64,000 nucleotides of DNA from assembly GCA_039105265.1 (NCBI GenBank), contig JAPFFF010000014.1, positions 3,596,001 through 3,660,000 on the forward strand, given 5' to 3'. The DNA comes from Tritrichomonas musculus (Eukaryota; Parabasalia; Tritrichomonadida; Tritrichomonadidae). This document shows positions 51,829-61,441 of this stretch, piece after piece (positions within the stretch are counted from its first letter, which is position 1; each line of letters opens with the position of its first letter). Below the pieces are notes generated by a model. The model saw nothing but the letters and a program-made list of their open reading frames with translations, ran no database searches and was not told the DNA's origin. The position numbers and the translations under genes were made by a program.

Positions 51829-52773
51829 ATGAGTCAAACAAATGATAATGATATTTATTATACAGATGAAACTCCCGATCCCCCAATAAACGAAAATTAC
51901 AATGGATATATAAGTGATGAAAAATTTAGAAAAACGAATTGCTCTATTATTTATGTAGGGCATAAAGAGGATGAAGATTCCTCAAGCGGTAAGTATGTTT
52001 TCAAATTTATCAAACGTAAAAAAGGGAAAGAAAATCCTGATAATGAAGTACAAATTATGAATGATTTAAATCATCCAAATATATTAAGACCTGAACTTGC
52101 GTTTCCCTATAATCAATATGTGTGTATTATCACGAAATTTGCTCGCCACGAAACTCTTGATAATATTATAGATAAGCATAATGCGGGACAAGGAATCCCA
52201 GAAGATTTGGCTCGAATTGCAATGCGTCAAATGCTTGAAGCTGTTAAATTTTTACATGAAAATCATATAATGCATAGAGACATCAAGCCTGATAACTTTT
52301 TAGTAAATAGTTGGGCTCCAGACCCAATTTTGGTTATTTTATCAGATTTCGGATTTGCAAAATCATTTGAACCAAATGAACTTTTTACTCGATATATAGG
52401 AACCCCGGATTATGCGGCTCCAGAGATTCATTGTCATATTCCATATGACAGTAAAATTGATATTTGGTCACTTGGCATCACACTATTTAAAATGCTCACT
52501 AATCAATCACCTCTTCCAAAGTATTCACTTTTCAAGCATGATTTTGGTAGATCCATAAGGCGTGGCAATTTAAACTTGAAATTGCTTCAAATCAATAAAA
52601 ATTCTATTGAAGTAATTGATCTTATTCAAAACATGTGTCAAAAAAATCCAAAAGATCGACTGACAGCTGAACAAGCATTAAACCATAGTTGGTTTTCTGT
52701 TCCTGAGAAACCAACAAATCTTGAAAATAAAACAAAAGAACGACTATTGACGAACGAAGTTCAACACTTTTGA
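51829..52773 (+). CDS. Ser/Thr protein kinase (CAMK/ULK-like)
   Basis: A 314-aa kinase that is little more than the catalytic domain (about 28-290). Lys59 in KYVFKFIKRKK and Glu73 fit the ATP-anchoring pair; HRDIKPDNFL (about 145), SDFGFAK (about 170), GTPDYAAPE and DIWSLGITLFKML are all intact. The nucleotide loop is atypical: FRKTNCSIIYVG lacks the GxGxxG glycines. Substrate and pathway are unknown. CAMK or ULK group is the closest by eye. The short upstream ATG at about 51807 closes after a few codons. Confidence 0.9.
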   Translation: MSQTNDNDIYYTDETPDPPINENYNGYISDEKFRKTNCSIIYVGHKEDEDSSSGKYVFKFIKRKKGKENPDNEVQIMNDLNHPNILRPELAFPYNQYVCIITKFARHETLDNIIDKHNAGQGIPEDLARIAMRQMLEAVKFLHENHIMHRDIKPDNFLVNSWAPDPILVILSDFGFAKSFEPNELFTRYIGTPDYAAPEIHCHIPYDSKIDIWSLGITLFKMLTNQSPLPKYSLFKHDFGRSIRRGNLNLKLLQINKNSIEVIDLIQNMCQKNPKDRLTAEQALNHSWFSVPEKPTNLENKTKERLLTNEVQHF

Positions 52774-53048
52774 AAAATAAAAAAAAAAAAAAATGTTTTC
52801 TTTTGGTTTATGAATATGCTTCTATAAAAGAATTAAAGATTCATTTGATATTCTTTGAAATGATATCAAAATCTTTAAATTGCAGCAACGATCTTCTTTC
52901 AATTATACAAAATTTTATGATGATTTAACTCAATAAACTATTTTAAAATAAGTACAACTTGTTTGGATGAAAATTATTTAAAATGACAGTTTATTGATTA
53001 TTAAATATTTTATTAAACAAATTAATAAGAGCATTTTACAAGTGAAAT

Positions 53049-54656
53049 TTATCCTAGATTCAAGCTTGATAAATAATCTTCAACTTCATGTTGGCCTTGC
53101 ATTTTTGCCAATTGAAGAGGAGTTTTATTATCAGCATTAACCTCGTTGATTTTAATTCCTTCTAGTAGGCAAAGATAATTAACTACATCTAGGTATCCTT
53201 TAAATGCAGCAACATGCAAAGGTGTTTCATCATCTTTTTTCTTGCAGTTGATGTCAATGTTTTCTTGATTGCATAAAATTTTGACAGCATCAAGATGGCC
53301 TAATGAGCATGCTTTTAAAAGTGGGTTCCATCCATAATGATCTCCAAGATTAACATCAATTCCAGGAAAAGAGCATAGTAGTTGTACAATATCAGCATAT
53401 CCGAGAAAAGATGCTTGCATTAAAGCAGTATCTTCCCATTTGTCTTGAATATTTATATTAATTTCATTTGAATATGATTTCAAAATTAATTCTAAGAAAA
53501 AGCAACATGAGCATTCAACAGCAATGTGGATTGGTGTTTGATTATTTTCATTGGTTTTATTGATGAGATCTTTCATCTGTGGAAGAAGATCTATAAAAAC
53601 AGCAAAATTAAATGATTGAATTGATTCCAAAAAGCAATTAAATGCGACGCTATCCTCATTAAAACAGTTTTTATCTTCGATACTGCTATCATCTGTTTGG
53701 AAGTTGCAGTTGTTCATCAAATAGTCATAAATTTCTTCCCTTGAAAAACAAATAGAAGCGTTTATATTGGAAATAAAATGATAATCAAAAAGATTTTGCT
53801 GATCCTCAATAATATGAATGATTTCAAAGCAGCCTCCAGCTATAGCAAATTGAGAAATCCTTTCTATTGGAAACGTTTTTTTCATCCACAAAAACTTAAA
53901 TACCTGAATTGATCCGAAAAATGCAGATAACTCAAGAAAATTGGGTTCTTTTTCGTTGATAAAGTTATTAATTGAATAAATCGATTTTTTAAATATAAAT
54001 TTTTTGAGATCAATTTCTTGATGTTCCCAGAGATATTGATATGTTTGAATGTCATCTTTAATAATGCTAATTGTGATATCGTCATCATTTCTATAACCTA
54101 TCTTTCGCATTTTTTTGTGAAATTCAGGATCAATTGACATTATTTCCTGCTTTAAAGGAAATGATTGTCGAAGACGGCGACGATAATATCGCTTATCATG
54201 AACAGAAATTTCTGGGAAAAAGTATATAAATACGTTTTTATCTGCATTACTTTGACGAAGTATACTGTCATACGTGATTAATCCAATTTCATACATTTTA
54301 TACCTTAAAAAATTGTTTTTGAATATCCTTGATAAAAGATATTCTGAGGAAAACTGATCTTTTATTTCTTTTGAAAATTTTTGTAAAAGCTTTAAATAAA
54401 GATTAAAATTTAATGGTCGGCATTGAATCGCATGGCATATTGATCGTAAAAATAATTCCATTTTTTGTTTTGTTAATAAAAAATGATGTAATGGAAATTT
54501 AAGTTCAGAACTCGAATCAGAATCGATGATTTTATTTTCCAAATTTTGAACAAAAGCATCGAAACTTAAATCGGATAACTCAAGTAAATTCTTTTGTAGA
54601 AATAATAATTCTTCTATTTCTTCTTCTTTGTTTTGAAATCCAGAAGGTAGATTCAA
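53049..54656 (-). CDS. Ankyrin-repeat protein of the trichomonad DUF3447 type
   Basis: A 535-aa protein. The N-terminal 180 residues are helical; about 185-310 looks like DUF3447 (DDIQTYQYLWEHQEIDL, FLELSAFFGSIQVFKFLW, FAIAGGCFEIIHIIE). From about 370 five ankyrin repeats follow, with TPIHIAVE, TALMQASFLGYADIVQLL, NPLLKACSLGHLDAVKIL, TPLHVAAFKGYLDVVNYL and TPLQLAKMQGQHEVEDYL. Such proteins form one of the largest trichomonad families; ankyrin repeats bind other proteins, but no partner is known. The frame is complete, unlike the fragment at 35014-35220. Confidence 0.92.
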   Translation of the reverse strand: MNLPSGFQNKEEEIEELLFLQKNLLELSDLSFDAFVQNLENKIIDSDSSSELKFPLHHFLLTKQKMELFLRSICHAIQCRPLNFNLYLKLLQKFSKEIKDQFSSEYLLSRIFKNNFLRYKMYEIGLITYDSILRQSNADKNVFIYFFPEISVHDKRYYRRRLRQSFPLKQEIMSIDPEFHKKMRKIGYRNDDDITISIIKDDIQTYQYLWEHQEIDLKKFIFKKSIYSINNFINEKEPNFLELSAFFGSIQVFKFLWMKKTFPIERISQFAIAGGCFEIIHIIEDQQNLFDYHFISNINASICFSREEIYDYLMNNCNFQTDDSSIEDKNCFNEDSVAFNCFLESIQSFNFAVFIDLLPQMKDLINKTNENNQTPIHIAVECSCCFFLELILKSYSNEININIQDKWEDTALMQASFLGYADIVQLLCSFPGIDVNLGDHYGWNPLLKACSLGHLDAVKILCNQENIDINCKKKDDETPLHVAAFKGYLDVVNYLCLLEGIKINEVNADNKTPLQLAKMQGQHEVEDYLSSLNLG

Positions 54657-54758
54657 TTAAAAATATTATAATTTTTGATTTCAATTAATATTTGTTTTGA
54701 GAAAATTTTATTTGGGTCAAACCGCCAAACAAAGGTCAATTGCTATTAGAATATTGAT

Positions 54759-55110
54759 TAGGCTGGTTAATAAAATTTGTGTAAGCTCTGAGAATTTTCA
54801 CAAATTTTGAATTATCTTAACAAATTTGAGAGTTAAACTTTTTTAGAGGAATCTTCTGAAATATTGAAACTTTTTTAGAGGAATCTTTTTATTTTTTGAA
54901 AGGATCAAATATATTCAAAATTCAATTAATAAATAATTATAAGCATTTGATAATTTATTAAATTGTTATTATATTATTAAATGAAAATAAATATATATTT
55001 AATTATTGAATTTATCAAAAATCTAGCAAGATATAAATATTTGATATTTTTTCTTTCAATTCAATTTTGAGAAACAAAATTTGTATTAACTCATAGAAAT
55101 ACCCATCCTA
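54759..55110 (-). mobile_element. TAGGNTGG-ended short element, copy 2
   Basis: Inverted copy of 5786-6139, running TAGGCTGG to CCATCCTA. ATATTGAT (54751-54758) and GTATTGAT (55111-55118) flank it, an 8-bp target duplication with one mismatch, as in hAT elements. Noncoding, 352 bp. Confidence 0.82.
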
Positions 55111-55936
55111 GTATTGATGAAAAATAAATTAATTGATATTTATTGATCAATTCATCAATAATAAATTCATTGATTTGTTTCATTCATTGTGTGAACTCCG
55201 TTTTGCAAATCTCCTGGTAACATCTTATTTGACCTAATTAATTGAACGTGAATGGAAATAAAAGTATTATACAAAAGACTAATCAATAGTGGCGTTGTAT
55301 TTTTGTTTCCATATTTCTCTTCAATTGTTATATGTTAAATATCAAATGACTTTGTATGTGATTGATGTGTTTGATGTTTGACCCTGTTGGAATGTATTTC
55401 GGTTGGAAGACCAACAAAGAATGAAGTTAATAATATATGCGCCGGTGTGTTATGTTACATCATTATCTGAAAATAATTCGATAAACATTGGATAGTTACT
55501 GTCAGTTCGGAATGGAATAATTGGTACAACACTTGCGTTTTGGGCCTGAAGTTAGCTTAATGGATGAATGTGTCATCCACAGTTTGCACTTCCACAGTTA
55601 ACACTGGATAGTGAAATTTTTCAGTATATTCCTGCTAATTCTATACAAGTAGTGCATATAAAAAATGGCTTTATTAATAAGAAATTTATTGTTTTTTAGT
55701 TTAAAACGTGTTTTTTAGGAAAATTGGAAGACTTCAGACTTTTTCCATAACTAAATCGATTTTGTGATAATAACAAAGGAAATAAAATGGTATTAAAACT
55801 CTAATTGATATAATATTATATGTTTACAATCAATAACAAATGAGTATATATTTTATTATGTATAGAGGTAAATATAATGTTATCGTTATTTTCAAAAAAA
55901 TAAATAAAATTAATTATTAATGCATTCTAACGAAAT
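55111..55936. other. Intergenic with a less AT-rich, possibly degenerate part
   Basis: About 55180-55640 is visibly richer in G and C than other spacers and has partly open stretches on the minus strand broken by stops. It may be a decayed gene, but I cannot name it. The rest is ordinary AT-rich spacer. Confidence 0.35.
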
Positions 55937-56509
55937 TTAAGAGTTTTCATTAATATTTTGTATATCCTCCTTATTATAGACATTTTCTGTATCAGTATGT
56001 TTATTATCATTTCCAAGTTCTTCCCCATCTTCATTTTCATCCATTGGCATTGATTCAGAATCAGATGTTCTAACTTCGCCAAGAATTGCTTTAATATCAA
56101 GTTCGTTAGATGAATCTCCGTTATCAGTTCCGATGCTAATACCAATGTTATTTAAATGCCTACTCAAATTTGTTTTTATACCACCTTTAACAATTATAAT
56201 ATAAACAATGGCAAAGATAATAGCAACAACTATAAAAACGATAAATATAATATAAATTGCTTTTGCTATTCTTTGAAAAAATGTCATATTTTTATTTTCT
56301 TCCCCAGATTTAATGTTTTGATCAATATTATCTGTATTGTTATTGTCTAAAAACATAGGTATTTTATCTTCTGATTTTCTTTTCATGGTATTTTTGTGCG
56401 GCAATTTATTGATTTTTTTATTAAAATTTCCCGTATTTAGATCAGATAATTGTTTGTTATTTGACTTTGTTGCATTGATAAGAGAGAGAAATAGATATAT
56501 AAAAATCAT
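55937..56509 (-). CDS. Small single-pass membrane protein, hypothetical
   Basis: A 190-aa protein. Residues 1-14 (MIFIYLFLSLINA) look like a short signal peptide; about 15-80 is polar and Asn/Lys-rich; about 84-108 is a strong membrane segment (AIYIIFIVFIVVAIIFAIVYI); the rest (about 110-190) is acidic. With a cleaved signal it would be a type I protein with an extracellular stub of about 70 residues and an acidic cytosolic tail. No family recognised. The promoter word lies 14 bases before the ATG. Confidence 0.7.
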   Translation of the reverse strand: MIFIYLFLSLINATKSNNKQLSDLNTGNFNKKINKLPHKNTMKRKSEDKIPMFLDNNNTDNIDQNIKSGEENKNMTFFQRIAKAIYIIFIVFIVVAIIFAIVYIIIVKGGIKTNLSRHLNNIGISIGTDNGDSSNELDIKAILGEVRTSDSESMPMDENEDGEELGNDNKHTDTENVYNKEDIQNINENS

Positions 56510-56523
56510 GTTTTAAAAAAGAT

Positions 56524-56533
56524 AACTTTTTCA
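56524..56533 (-). promoter_or_regulatory. Candidate promoter word of the membrane-protein gene
   Basis: TGAAAAAGTT on the minus strand, 14 bases before the ATG at 56509. Confidence 0.4.
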
Positions 56534-56889
56534 ATAGTTTTTTTTATGCAATTTTATGATTTTTTCTATAAGTACCGCAACCTAAAAAATTGAAAATTAT
56601 GAGTCAATGGCAAGTATTTATAAATTTTATAATAAATATAATAATAATCTAAAATATTATCTAAAAACACAGGTAAGATTTTGCAAAATATTTATTTTAT
56701 TAATCTCACTTTTTTTGAAAGTATATTTGTTCAAATCCTTTGAAAAATATAATTATTATAAATACATATACATTAGTAAAAATATTATAAGAAATAAAAG
56801 ATTGTCATAAATATTAAAATAATATTATTAAAGTTAAATAATAAATTATTTTATTATTAAAAAAAATATTAATTTTATTATAATTGATA

Positions 56890-57686
56890 TTATTTAATAA
56901 AGCCATTCAACTGTAGATACTTTTTCCTTTGTTCAGCTAACTTTTTAACTGATGCAACAGTTCTTAGTCGTAAAAAGTTTGCAGCAACTTCTAATGAATA
57001 GCCTTTATAAATATGCTGATCTATAATGAATACTTCATATGATTCAAGCGGTCTATTGTAGATGAATTCTTTTCGAACTTTAATTCAGCTTGCGATACTG
57101 GTTTTTGAATAATAATTATATATATCAGGCCTATTTCCAAACAAAAAAATATTTACCAAATTTTCAGAATTTTTACAAATAATCTGTGAATTTTGTAAAT
57201 TCAAAATATTCATGAAAAAATGAAAAATTTCTTAAATATTTTTTTTAAGAACATTTTTATTTGTATCATTTTCTTTCATACAAACATTAGTATTCATATC
57301 TTTAAAACAAAAAAATAAAAAGATGTCAAAGCTCATTTATTATTTGCATTTGTTTCTGATATAAACCTAAACAAATGCATTCTTCTATTTGCTATCAAAA
57401 AGTTCAATGTTTACAAAAAATCATTATGTTTACTAAATTTTATATATTAAGAAAAAATCATTATATTAACAAATATATTTATTTTCATGAATATAAATAA
57501 ATTTATAAAAAAACAGAATATTTAATAAACATTTTTTTGTTCGGAAATAGGCCTATCATATAATTTATTCTCTTTTGATAAATAAATATGTTGATCAAAT
57601 ACTTTATCGTCATTTTCGGTCCATCTAATTCTCTTAGTAGTTTGTGGCTTGTAAGTGTTTTTTCTTTCTTGCGAATTATATCTCAT
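56890..57686 (-). pseudogene. Myb/SANT-like gene split by a small transposon
   Basis: On the minus strand an ATG at 57686 opens a frame with KRIRWTENDDKVFDQHI, a Myb/SANT-like beginning, to about 57558. After the 428-bp element (57127-57554) the same frame resumes, if one 3-bp target copy is removed, passes one in-frame TGA near 57086, and continues VRKEFIYNRPLESYEVF...SLEVAANFLRL to a stop at 56890-56892. Excluding the insertion this is a gene of about 120 codons. The Myb assignment rests on the first motif only. A host gene, now inactive as it stands. Confidence 0.55.
57127..57554. mobile_element. 428-bp inverted-repeat element with 3-bp target duplication
   Basis: Ends AGGCCTATTTCCAAACAAAA and AGGCCTATTTCCGAACAAAA (inverted) extend to about 30 bp with few differences. 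ATC flanks both sides (57124-57126 and 57555-57557). Noncoding. A 3-bp duplication fits PIF/Harbinger or CACTA groups, but the ends match neither consensus, so the class is left open. Confidence 0.8.
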
Positions 57687-57689
57687 AAC

Positions 57690-58452
57690 AATTGTTAGAT
57701 TTGAATTTTGGATTGAAGAGGAGATAGATCATATGGAGCTTTACAAATAAAATTAAAAAGTTTTCGTTTGCTCAAGAGGAAAAGTTTTAATATACATCAT
57801 TTAAATCTTATATTATCATTTTCAAAAAAATTTATCGAGTAGAATTTTGGTTGACATGCCTCTCTTGTATTTTTTCTATTGTTCTTTGTAGAACAATGTT
57901 GGTACAAAGAGTGAAGTCTATTAATCATATATTAAATATAATTTACCTTTTTAAAAATAAACAAAATTTGATTTATTCTGATTAAAAAAAAAAAAAAAAC
58001 ATTTATTATAAAGATATTAATTAAATATTATTTTCATCGGTTTTATTCAATTTTTTAAGATAAATCTATCTGCCATTTTTTTAGATCCTAGATCAGAAAA
58101 CAAAAATACTCCAAGATAATGAGGAGCAAGATTCAGAAGAAAATGACACTGAAAATGAGTGGATTAGTTATATCTCTGATTTTGATATGGAAATCGTGGA
58201 ATATCTGATTTTGATATCAGAAAAATATTCGATCTCTGATTTTGATATCAGATGCAAAAAAGTGACGTTTTTGATATCGATTCTCAAAATATCATGTCTA
58301 ATTGTCAATCAAAAATATTCTTCAACTGCAATTCAAAGATATATAGAAAAAATTTATTATTTCGATAGCTTGAATCTTTTAGGTAATTGGAATTTATTTT
58401 TAATGAGTTTTAAAGATATGGAGATTATAGACTGTATAGGTTATTTTTTTAT
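57690..58452. other. No supported gene; short CTGATTTTGATAT repeats
   Basis: AT-rich. Between about 58166 and 58252 the phrase TATCTGATTTTGATAT recurs three to four times in tandem. An open frame at 58187-58456 results mainly from these repeats and is not supported. Confidence 0.45.
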
Positions 58453-58791
58453 TTGAAGAAAAGTTGCTTTTTAGAAGATGATACTTATCACATCAAATTT
58501 GATTCTGAAAAACAAATCAGAAATGGAGACTTATTTTTTAGTATTAATCAAAAATCCAAATTACAATTCACAAAAATTTCTAAAAACGATGATGATCAAC
58601 TAATAGATGAAAATTTTCTAGTAACTTACGATCAGAACGACTATGAAAATTCAGATGACGACAATTTAGATATTCCAATTCAAGATGACCCATTCGTTAA
58701 TTTGATTGATGATAAAAATGCTAAAACAAGAGTTTACCAAAACTGCAAAATTCAAAATATTATCATTATAAAGATTATAAACCAATTGTAA
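58453..58791 (+). pseudogene. Acidic open frame upstream of the transposase remnant
   Basis: A 112-aa frame rich in Asp/Glu/Asn (DDDQLIDENFLVTYDQNDYENSDDDN). It may be an earlier part of the transposase gene below, now in another frame, or unrelated. No domain recognised. Confidence 0.25.
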
Positions 58792-59234
58792 ATCGTACAA
58801 TAAAATATTTTTCACTTGGAAAAAAAGCAATGTGGGTTCACAAGCAAACCGGAATTCCGTATACAGCAATCCGGTTTACTTTTTTTAGTAATTATATAGA
58901 AAAGGCAAGATTTACATCAATCGCCACCATAACCACTTCTGGCGAGAAATTAGATCTTACCGTAATTGCGAAAGGAACAACGATACGTTGTGAAAAATCT
59001 CTCAGAAAAAATTTAAATATTCATGTTAAGCATACAAAAAGTGACTGGAGCACCGTAGAACTAATGAAATGCTACTTAAAAACTCTCAGTGATTTACGTC
59101 ATGGTCAACCTATTTGTTTGATCTGGGATCGTTGCCGAGCTAACACATCTGAAAAAGTTGAAGAATATGCAAAAGGACTTAAAATAGAGATTATCAATGT
59201 TCCAGCGGGAAATGATCTGATATCCCTGTCCTAG
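58740..59234 (+). pseudogene. DDE transposase remnant (pogo/CENP-B-like, DDE_1)
   Basis: The frame has ATITTSGEKLDLTVIAKGTT, then SDWSTVELMKCYL, then PICLIWDRCRANTSEKV and IINVPAG. This order matches the middle of DDE_1 (pogo/Tigger) transposases: the strand before the first Asp, the Trp-containing helix, and the second Asp in IWD. The downstream part with the third catalytic position is lost at a stop after VPAGNDLISLS, with related-looking residues continuing in another frame to about 59275. A broken DNA-transposon gene; DNA-binding helix-turn-helix region not found. Confidence 0.65.
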
Positions 59235-59409
59235 GTGCATTTGTGATTTCTCGAATCGCCATTAATCAAATGAAGTGATTTTCATGAGTCTAATTAACGT
59301 TTTTTGTTTAACAGCTGTGGAAAAAAAATTGAATTAAGCGGGAAAAAATTGAACTAAGTGGAAAAAAAAATGAATTAAGTGAAAAAGAAGATCAAATGTT
59401 ATATTCACA

Positions 59410-60267
59410 TAATTATTTATTTTTTTATTGATCAGTGCCTAATGTACCATTATAAAAACTTGGTTTGGCAAGAGAAAACCTTTGTTCAAGTTAATCAAAA
59501 TAATGATTTATCAAATTCATTATCTAGTAATTGCCAAATTTATGAAGAAGAAGTTTATAGAATTGATATATTTAACATGTTGGAATCTCCAACTGAAAAA
59601 ATGGAATATTTTGCATTGTCAAAAATCCACCCCAAATTTTTGGATGAACAAACCCGAAAATATATAATTAATGAAGCAGCCAAAAAATTAAATGACGAAA
59701 AAGACTTAAACCTTAGTTCGTTATGTTTGGCATTGATTTCATATTATCCTTTCAATATAAATGATTTTTGATGATAATTTGTTATCAAAAACATTAAGTA
59801 TATTACAAAGAAATGGGTCTAAGTATAAATCAATTATAGAGTTTTTAATTAATTACTCAATTAAAACAAAAAAAATTCTTTTTGACAATGTTTCCGAATA
59901 TTTATTATTTTCTTTGATTTATGAAGATAGTGATTTATTCAAAATCTGTATGGCTCAACTCGAATTAGGTTTATTACTACATTTGAATGATTTAAAAAGA
60001 ATATTAATTTCTCTAGGAGATATTGAAAATTTGTCATTTAACTTGAAGCAAAACATTGTAAATTTATTAGAAACAATATTACTTAAAACAGATGAAAATA
60101 CAGTTGAATGGATTTGGGAAAATAATGAATTAATTGATTCCATAATTGGATTATTTGATATTGATAAAAATAATCATAATCATTTTATTATAGCATTAGA
60201 TTATGATATTGTACACCAAATAAAAACAAATAAGTTTAGTTATTTTCATGATATAATATCTGAATGA
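59410..60267 (+). pseudogene. Frameshifted helical-protein gene, unknown
   Basis: Two overlapping frames, 59379-59771 and 59761-60267, read as one protein if a single base in the T-run near 59767 is extra: the first ends YYPFNINDF, the second begins with F-DDNLLSKTLSILQ. The combined 270-odd residues are helical, with leucine-rich phrases (MESPTEKMEYFAL, IEFLINYS, NLLETILLK) suggestive of an armadillo/HEAT-like solenoid, family not recognised. A sequencing error is as possible as decay. Confidence 0.5.
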
Positions 60268-60435
60268 CTAATCTGATGAACAGTACCAATTAAAATAACA
60301 AAAAAATAACAATAAAAAAAGTATTATTTTTATTATAATTATAATTTTTATTAACATAATTATTGTTTAATGTTCACTAAACGAGTTGATTTAATTCGTT
60401 GAATTGTAATTGATAACGGGCTAAAAGTGACATAT

Positions 60436-60535
60436 TATTGGATGACTTATATTGGGATATCCTCATAATATGATTTGTGAAATCCTGAATAAAATATTCT
60501 CCAATATAAGTCATCCAATAATGATGTAATATCAC
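60436..60535. repeat. Inverted repeat with 22-bp arms
   Basis: ATTATTGGATGACTTATATTGG near 60436 returns inverted near 60510-60531 without mismatch over about 22 bases, enclosing about 52 bases. It directly adjoins the palindromic word at 60537. Confidence 0.8.
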
Positions 60536-60536
60536 T

Positions 60537-60992
60537 CTTTCAAAAAGTGGATCGATACACTTTTTGAAAGAAAGATATCACAGAATTATGTTGGTATTCT
60601 TACGATACTAGTTCCAAAAAATTAATTGTATATGTCGAATATGCAAGTTTATATATGGAAATGTTATTTATATTTTACGATTCAAATGACAAGAAACATT
60701 ATGTTAGAGTTAATTATAGTGAAGGATTTGCAGTACTTGATGAAATTTATGGTGAAGATAAACTGAGAGAATCAAATAGAAAAAGAGATTATGAATATGA
60801 ATTTTCACGTATCGATTTTCGATTAAAAGGCACTGGTAATATACTATTTACTGAATATTATCTAAAGCAAGTCAAAGCCACACCATAAAAGAGGCTTCTC
60901 GGGGCAGGTACCTGTGCCGTTTCATAGATTGTGGGCATTGAGGTGGGTGGGTGAGGTACCTGTGCCGTTTCCATCGATCCACTTTTTGAAAG
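60537..60992. mobile_element. Inverted CTTTCAAAAAGTGGATCGAT pair around a small frame
   Basis: A perfect 20-bp sequence at 60537-60556 is found inverted at 60973-60992, with another direct copy of the right form at 61007-61026 and an inverted one at 61070-61089. The left copy is also half of a hairpin (CACTTTTTGAAAG at 60558-60570). Between 60907 and 60972 GGTACCTGTGCCGTTTC occurs twice, 48 bp apart. Could be a small element carrying the 77-aa frame; target duplication not evident. Confidence 0.5.
60655..60888 (+). CDS. Hypothetical small protein or gene fragment, 77 aa
   Basis: MEMLFIFYDSNDKKHYVRV, then EGFAVLDEIYGEDKLRES and YEFSRIDFRLKGTGNILF. Amino-acid composition looks coding rather than random AT sequence, but no family is recognised and it sits between inverted repeats. 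May be a relic. Confidence 0.35.
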   Translation: MEMLFIFYDSNDKKHYVRVNYSEGFAVLDEIYGEDKLRESNRKRDYEYEFSRIDFRLKGTGNILFTEYYLKQVKATP

Positions 60993-61184
60993 AAACTCTT
61001 TAAAGTATCGATCCACTTTTTGAAAGAATACCGGCCCATATTTTTATTAAAATTGAGCGAAAGTTTTATTCAAAAAGTGGATCGATGGAAAAAACGATTT
61101 TTCACTTCTCTGAAATATTTGAATAACAATGACAATTTTCAATAAAATGAATATATCCTTATAATCATAAAAGAAAATCTGATT

Positions 61185-61400
61185 TTAATTACTAATTTGG
61201 GATCTCCAATGCTCTCGTAATTTATAATTGGCAATAACATTATGGAGATGGGCAATTCTTGCCTTCAATGAACGTATTTCTTCTTTATAATTCTGATTAT
61301 CATCATATGATTGTTCTAGTTTCGGCTCTGATTTTATTTATTTCATGGTTTCTTTGTATTTCATCAAGCCTAGCTTGCAAAGCAATATTGGTATTATGTA
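61185..61400 (-). pseudogene. C-terminal fragment of a coiled-coil protein, frameshifted
   Basis: Too broken for a long frame. On the minus strand NIALQARLDEIQRNHEINKI (about 61400-61325) passes by a frame change near 61320 into EPKLEQSYDDNQNYKEEIRS and KARIAHLHNVIANYKLREHW, ending at a stop at 61185-61187. The heptad spacing suggests a coiled coil. Upstream is a poly(A) run and then the 966-bp element, so the rest is missing. Host gene or transposase C-terminus cannot be told apart. Confidence 0.4.
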
Positions 61401-61441
61401 TTTTTAACAATTATGGAAAAAAAAAAAAAAAAACGTTAAGC

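Noticed and set aside
58187-58456. 89-aa frame on the plus strand
   Set aside because: Made largely by the tandem CTGATTTTGATAT phrase; composition not coding-like.
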